A stretch of DNA of 64,000 bases from Scatophagus argus (taxonomy: Eukaryota > Chordata > Actinopteri > Scatophagidae), in the NCBI RefSeq assembly GCF_020382885.2, contig NC_058512.1:9574802-9638801 (forward strand), read 5' to 3'. The position numbers and the translations under genes are program-made. Below the pieces are notes generated by a model. The model was not told the origin of the DNA. It made no database searches and saw only the letters and a list, made by a program, of their open reading frames with translations. Below are positions 57,540 to 64,000 of this stretch, piece by piece. Every line of letters begins with the position of its first letter. The first letter of the stretch is position 1.

Positions 57540-58210
57540 TAACTGGGTGAGGCTTGCTAACTCACGGGGAGAGTGAAGTGGTTTTTTTTTCCCGAGGACG
57601 TTTCTCGGTGATTCAACGGCAAATCTTTACACCGACCGACACTGGCGTGATTTTACTCGAATGGCTGAACTTTAAACGAGAATCAAACATGAAGAAAATG
57701 GCTCGACAGTGCGTTTAAAAGAGGAAACATGTAATAAGGTGGCGTATTCAGGCGGTCGGTTGCTGGGCTGGCTCGACCTGCTAAACGGCAGTAATCCGAG
57801 AGCTCTGGACCGCTGCCATGAGAGCTCGAGCGTGCTGCTGCACCCCCACACTGCCATATAAGGTCATCAGGAATCCTCTGCGCTAAGCCCTGTTTTTTAT
57901 ATCTGGGTGAAAATAACACGCGGGGGAAGGGGTGAGCTACTGCGCATGCTCTCCGACCTGAGACAAAGACGGGCAGATCGAGCCGTTTTTTAAGTGCTAC
58001 AGATGAGATAATATGAACTAACAAGATGCGAGTTTGTCTTTTGTTCGTCAAAGGAGTTAAAAACAGAGGAGGGAGGGTCTTTGTTCGTGCGCGCTAAACG
58101 GGGTCTAGTTGCGCCTGTATGGTGCCGGTATCTGCCACTCTTTTTTTTTTGCGGTGTGAGAGGGTGTGTTAAGTTTGAGGACACAGATAAAATTGCGGCC
58201 GGTGTGTCAG
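57540..58210. promoter_or_regulatory. CpG-rich block with CArG box upstream of rhof
   Basis: A CpG-rich stretch with ggtcggttgctgggctggc and taaacgggg contains a perfect CCATATAAGG at 57854-57863, the SRF-binding CArG consensus. It may be a distal promoter or alternative first exon of rhof, about 3.4 kb before the first coding exon. Open frames here (57683-58051) do not resemble a protein. Confidence 0.4.
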
Positions 58211-61200
58211 AGGCCTGTTTTTCTTGTTATCCACCCGGCTGCATAGTGTGCATATTGCTCCATCTGACAGTCACGAGGCTATAAACACATTCTGCAACCC
58301 TGCTTTTCTTAACGCCCCACTGCCAAAGGAGACAAAATTGTCAGAGATAAAATGTGTGTAACAAAGGTGAAAATTTTGCTCCAGTATCCGTCAGTGGGTT
58401 ATTTATAAGCCTTTGTTTAAAAAAACACCTCCCTGGTGGGGGTTGCGCCATTCAGCGCTGCGTGCTGCTGACAGACTGGAATATTCCACACAGAGGATTG
58501 GCCTCCCTTCTTTTGGACAGCTGTCTCTTTGCTCGGCGACAAAAATATTTTTTGACAATTGTTCTTTGTAAATTGATTGATGAAAAGGGGCTGGTACACG
58601 TGTGGATATTTTGTACACCCACAGGACAATTTAATATCCTTTATAGGCTACGTTGATCATATGTTAGACTGCCAGTTTCACCTTGTAGGTCAAACAAGTG
58701 CTCATTTTTTCATTTTTATACAGGCATTTTTCACGGCTTGTGCCACTCCATGCCGTATTGTAGAAGCATATGAGGTACATGAGACCGGTGTATGGAGTCA
58801 GAAAAACCAGGCAAAATGTCCTCTTTGTCTTTATTCGCGTGTTCGGCCATTAAGTCTGACGGATTGTTCACTGAATCATTGTGAATCAAATCAGGTATCT
58901 TTATTACTATTTGTGGGTACACTGCTATATGGGGTTTTTCATGGAGATTGGTGGTACTGTGCTTATTTAAAACAGTAGCTTTCTCTCTAGATCTTAAATA
59001 TTTGCATGTCTAGTGAAAGTTTAGTATAATATACTAGAGTATGGTTTGTGATTTAATCACTTTTAGGCTCCTCAGCAGTATTGTTGTTCCTGTCTGTGTT
59101 TCTGAGATGTTTGAATAAATAGATAATACACTCATTTTTCTGTTTTGTTATTGTGGAAAATGAAGAAGGTTGTTTTATTTTGTGATGCATTGCAATTTTT
59201 GACTTTAAATAATTTTAGGCCCATATTTAAAACAGTATTTTTTTTCTGTCGTGACATCTTAGATATGTACAGCATGAAAATACACATTGAGCATAAATCA
59301 TGCTGTTGGCTGTAAGGGCATTTTCCCTGTTTTTCTCTGAAATTCCCTTTTAGTTATTGAAGTAAAAATGTATGTAAAATGTTTTCTTAAAATAGATGAA
59401 GGGCAGTGTCATCTCATCCTCTTAAAGGGACAGCTTGCTCAAATTTTCAACTATCCACTAACTGCATATTTTCCCAGCAGTGACCACTGAAATTTAACCT
59501 TTAAATCAGACTTTGTAGCCTATCTCAGTCTTCGTTCGAGCGCCTCTAAGACAAAGAAAACGTCCCAGAGCAGATACTGAATAAAACCGAATCATCTCAA
59601 CTAACCGCTCTTCTGTGTGCTCTGGCTCAGTCGAAATGATCGTGGCAACCACTGTAACCTACGTGATATTTCTGTCGTTACTAGCAATCATTGAGAAGGC
59701 TGAAACATATTCCCATGCTGAATGTCGAAATATTTTATTGCACGTGCTGTAACATCCATGAAAATTCTCACCCACTCATCCAGGTCATTTGATATCCAGT
59801 AGTAAGTCAAAGGCAACTAGAATGAATTCACAACACTGTGTGGCACATGTCCAGAGTCTTTTGATCATTGGATACATGTGGCTCACCACCTAACTCTCAA
59901 TTTGAACAGTGAAAATCTATTCTTCCTTCTCTTCTAAAGCAGCTCGTCTGCCTCTCTAACACACACACACACACACCTACCCAACCATAGCCTGCCATTT
60001 TAAATCAGCATGCACATGTTTTTCCCTTTTAGTAAGGTAACATACTGTACCTCTGAATGTTATCTGCAAACTAATGACTTTATTTTGCTCATTTGGTTAG
60101 TTTGTTGGCAGAAAAGACATCCGTATTTTACACCCTGGGAAGAGGGAGAATAGTTTGTCCTGACGCCCATTCTGTGATGTCATTGCCATGTTCAGCCATA
60201 CAGACTGAACAAAGAAATAAGATTGAGTTCCTACATATAAATACACTCAGGGATGCAGGATTCCCACATAAAAAGGGAAACCTCAGGTACAAACAACAGA
60301 CTATTATTTGTATCGAATACATGTATGTGTTTTATGATGTGATTTTTCAGTACATGTACTGGTTGCATGGAGCTGAAGGTTTATTTTAATTCTGATATTG
60401 AGTTTTATGCAATCATAGATTAAAAACCTATGTGGCCTATTTTCATATCTCATGAAGTAAATTAAGTAATTTTGTTCAACCACGATAAACATGGAATCCC
60501 ACATATTTTCGACTGACATTTAATGAATTACCATTAAAGGGATATTCCATATTGATTCAGAGAACCCAAAATACAAACAATGCATGCAGACATTGTATGC
60601 GGTATATGAAGAACCTGAGAGAAGTGAAGCAGCTGGTTTACTGCTTATGTTATAATCTGTGTGTCATTTAAGAAGAAGCGGGGCTGACCTTTTGCCAGTG
60701 ATAGTGTCTGAGAAAGCCGAAAGCACCAATGGAGGTTAGATGATTAGCTGCACATTTAGTCCCCATTCACTGTCATCAGAGCGTGCCTTCATGATTTTGT
60801 CGACAAGAATCTAAGAATCTTACTGTAGAGATAAGTGTGACTTCACTTCAGCATTAGAGTGTTATCTCTCACGCACCGTGCTGTGGATAGAGGCAGTGCA
60901 ACAGAGAGAACCCACCCAGAAAATACAATGAGCAAGCAATGTAAGAGGAAGTAAGAACAGCCAGACTCAGCTACTCCATATGTGCAACTGAGCCACAGCT
61001 CTTGCTCATACTCAGAGATGCTTTCAGAGAACAGGCTGATAATAGGACAGGAGAGAAGCGTTGGTGGGTCAATTAGAAACAACTTCAGTGACAGGAACAG
61101 GAAGTGGTGAACAGAAAATGCTACCTGGTTAAACATGAGGCTCGTCTGTTCCTCTCTCTTGACACAGCCTGTGAATCATCTCAGCCTTTCCAAATATAGA

Positions 61201-61293
61201 TTAATCAGACTTTGCCATGTATTCAACTTAAATCTGAAGGGAGTATTTTCAGCCCCGTCCTGCCTGGCACCTGTTTGATTGTTTGGAGGCAAA
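58211..61293. other. Spacer before rhof coding exon 1
   Basis: No gene identified; an (AC)n run lies near 59959-59976. The frames at 58577-58978 and 60843-61136 match nothing I know. Part may be a long 5' intron of rhof. Confidence 0.4.
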
Positions 61294-63870
61294 ATGACAC
61301 AAAACGGTGCTGGGGCTGGTAAGGGTACCGCAAAAAAGGGAGAAGAACTTAAAATTGTGATAGTGGGAGATGGAGGCTGCGGGAAAACATCACTTCTGAT
61401 GGTTTACGCCAAAGGCGATTTTCCAGAGGTAAGAGGAGCTTCCATGTCAATATATCAGTACATGTTTTTTCAAGCCATAAATATAAAATCACATTGAAAT
61501 TTGAACTTATCTCAGCCCTGTTCTTAAATCACATGAAGTAAAATTAATGTGAGCTCCATTTCCTGTTCAGATGAGGATCACTAATATGTACATACTCATA
61601 AGTATAGTCAGATAAAGTCAGAAATATGAAACAATATATACATATACATTATAGCTGTACCATGAAATGGAACGTTTTCTCTTGTGTGTCAAAAAAAACA
61701 GAAATATGCCCCATCAGTGTTCGAAAAATACGTAACCACTATCTCTGTCGGAGGGAAAGAGATAAAGCTCAACCTGTATGACACAGCTGGTAAGACTCTA
61801 TCATAAATCACCTCCATGTTGAAACGTCTGTGATTCCTTGTTTTAGTATGAGCGCAGTACCTTCACGTTATGTGGAAAAGGCATCAGGGTTTGGAGCATG
61901 CTGTGCTCAGTGCTCACACACTCTTTATATTCCATTGAATGCGATGTAATAGAAACACTGCACAAATAAATGATCTCATAGGAATGTCAGAGGTTTTTTT
62001 TTTAATCTTTGTAAATATATTTAAGTTCAGACATGGCTCCACTATGCGTTCAGGCACTGGGAGACACAGAGGAAGCGGTAAAGGTTGACGTTGATGTCAG
62101 AGCATCATCAACATGGTATTTCAGGAACTGACCGGCTGTTAGCATGTTAGTAACTAATGACAAACTGTTATGGAGTCATGTTTGGAAGCAAATTTAGTGC
62201 GAGATATGTTTTTTAAATGTCACAAATAAGCAAAATTCAAGAACCTAAACCAAATAAGATCTCTTTATTCCTTCTGATTGAATGTGCTGAATGTCTGCTT
62301 TAAATTCCTTCATATTTTCACCATGACTGTACTTTATTTAGTCACCAACCAATATTAGATTCAGGCTAATATTTGTCATTTGTAAATGTGGCACTTCAAG
62401 GGTAGGGCTGGGCATCAAACATGATTATGATGATTGAATTGTGTTTGAAAAATGTCATTTGTACTGAAAGTAGTCAGATTCTCAGGTAGTTGGGCTCTGA
62501 TCTGAGCTGTGAACTTGTGATTTTGTCGATATTTGTTGTACTCAATGATGAGTTCACATTTGGCACATTAGGATATCAAGAACTTGTGGTTTGTGTTAGT
62601 GTTAAGTTGAGATATTTTCTGCATTTCAAAAACTTTATGTCTGTGGAAAACATGAAGTTCCTGCGTACAGTTTCCCAGTCATTTTCAGGAAAAGTTCAGA
62701 CAGATTATACTGACAGTTTATCTTCTGTAGCATTGCAGCAGGGTGGCTTACATCAACTGAAAAGGAAGCCGAAGGCAGGATGTGGTTTTAAGCATCTACT
62801 CTAACCCTGTGACATACATCATATCTTTATGTTCAGACTGTTGCATCCACAGCAGAATTTCTGTTTAGCCTTACTGTTCTTTGTTAATTACAGTTGTGTG
62901 CACTCGTTTACATTTATCAGATAACAAGTATTGTATGTCTTTATTCTTTTAGGACAGGATGACTACGACAGACTACGGCCGCTCTCATATCAAGAAGCTA
63001 ATCTGGTTTTAGTCTGCTTTGATGTGACCAACCCCACCAGCTTTGAGAATGTCCTGATTAAGGTAATAATTTATAAGATGAACAAGAATGTCATCATTTA
63101 AGTGGAGGTCAGATTCAGTTAGTAAATAATTGTTAGACTCTGGTGTGTTGGTGTTGGCTGCATTCTTCAGGCTATGATTAACTCATGCAGCTGAGCATGT
63201 GGACATTAACCCTCATGTGTGCGGGTAGGACACAATGTTGTGCTTGGCCTTTCTCTGCTCAGAGCTGCTTCCAAATGGTCCAAACGAGTACGCATGATGA
63301 GCAAGTCTGATGCTAACAAGAACAGACAATACTATAATGGAGATCCTTAAAATCTGTTTACCCAGTGGTTCCCAGAGGTGAAGCACTTCTGTCGGGACAT
63401 TCCAATCATCCTGATTGGCTGCAAGACTGACCTCAGGAAGGATAAAGAGTGTGCGAGAAAGCTCAAGGCCATGAATCAGGATCCCATAACTTACACACAG
63501 GTAAGGCAAGAAGATGTGTGCACATCTGTAAAAAAATGGGTCTGTGCAAGAGGAAGCATCTTACCGAAAACCTGTAACCACATTTAACTGCCACGGTTTC
63601 AATACAATCAGATCTCTGCCAAATGTAAATTGTTTTCTTTACTCTTCAGCTGTATAACACAAGCATACAATCTAATTCTTTGTGTTGGGTCGATTCGGCA
63701 TGTAGGGCGAGGAGACCCGGCAGCAGATGAACGCAGAGCTCTACCTCGAGTGCTCGGCGAAATATCAGGAGAACGTGGAAGACATTTTCAGAGAGGCCAC
63801 CAGAAGAACTTTGGCCTTCATTCGAAAACAGAGGAACTATAAGAGGAAGAAGAAATGTGTGGTTCTGTGA
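61294..63870 (+). CDS. rhof: RhoF (Rif) small GTPase
   Basis: Five exons, 61294-61428, 61702-61789, 62953-63062, 63366-63500 and 63706-63870, give 210 residues (human RHOF 211). G-domain signatures are GDGGCGKTS (P-loop, about 25-33), YAPSVFEKY (switch I), [18 protein letters not shown] (switch II), GCKTDL (NKxD-type base recognition) and ECSAKYQEN (SAK motif). The Rho insert region is [12 protein letters not shown]. The tail is poly-basic (KRKKK) and ends CVVL, a CAAX box with Leu that predicts geranylgeranylation. RHOF drives filopodia through mDia formins at the plasma membrane. [13 protein letters not shown] and [10 protein letters not shown] match RHOF better than RHOD. Its head-to-head position with setd1b is as in human 12q24. 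All residues for GTP hydrolysis, including Gln of TAGQ, are present. Confidence 0.95.
61790..62952 (+). other. rhof intron 2
   Basis: A 1.16-kb intron. A 'GGGTAGGGCTGGGCATCAAA' fragment near 62400 resembles the start of a frequent fish repeat. No gene seen. Confidence 0.45.
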
Positions 63871-64000
63871 AGAGAAAAGGACAAAGGACCTTGTTCACAT
63901 TGAGAGTTGTTGGAGATTCAGAGACCACAGATGCTTGGAAACAGCTGTATGGTTCAGAGAGTACTCATCAGTCCCTGTCCTGTAGTGAAGTCATCCTTTA

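Noticed and set aside
58577-58978. 133-codon plus-strand open frame
   Set aside because: No domain, poor composition and no splice support; not called as a gene.

Overview
The window is vertebrate nuclear DNA and almost certainly from a ray-finned (teleost) fish. It has intron-split genes with GT-AG junctions, short introns, a compact layout and short decayed copies of repeats that I recognise as common in teleosts. Coding calls rest on reconstructing exons by hand from splice sites and phases and comparing the proteins with families known from memory; no database was searched.

Layout, left to right: iscu coding exon 1 (minus strand, runs off the left edge); a cmklr1-like chemerin/chemoattractant GPCR (plus); rnf185, an ER RING ubiquitin ligase (plus, 6 exons, one of 19 nt); a MADF-BESS protein (minus, 2 exons) tail to tail with rnf185; a goosecoid-type homeobox gene, best read as gsc2 (plus); ess2/dgcr14, a spliceosome-associated factor (plus, 10 exons); dgcr2, a membrane receptor-like protein (plus, 10 exons plus a 33-nt in-frame microexon); a GPI-anchored carbonic anhydrase of the CA15/CA4 type (plus, 8 exons); setd1b, an H3K4 methyltransferase (minus, 17 coding exons); and rhof, a Rho GTPase (plus, 5 exons), head to head with setd1b.

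The gene order is informative. gsc2-ess2-dgcr2 keep the order and co-orientation seen in the human 22q11 DiGeorge region, with the CA15-type gene beyond dgcr2 as I recall for mouse. iscu/cmklr1 and setd1b/rhof have human counterparts on 12q24, and rnf185 on 22q12. The window therefore joins 12q24 and 22q genes, in line with the ancestral vertebrate 12/22 association. The genes do not form one pathway; co-location is conserved synteny.

The most notable items are a U12-type AT-AC intron in setd1b with matching donor, branch site and acceptor; a perfect 32-bp inverted repeat with a 12-nt loop just downstream of ess2; the 33-nt frame-preserving microexon in dgcr2; the 19-nt exon that supplies two RING zinc ligands in rnf185; a changed NPxxY motif in the GPCR; and a perfect CArG box in a CpG-rich block upstream of rhof. 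I saw no CRISPR, operon, tRNA, rRNA, retrovirus-like or Polinton-like element.
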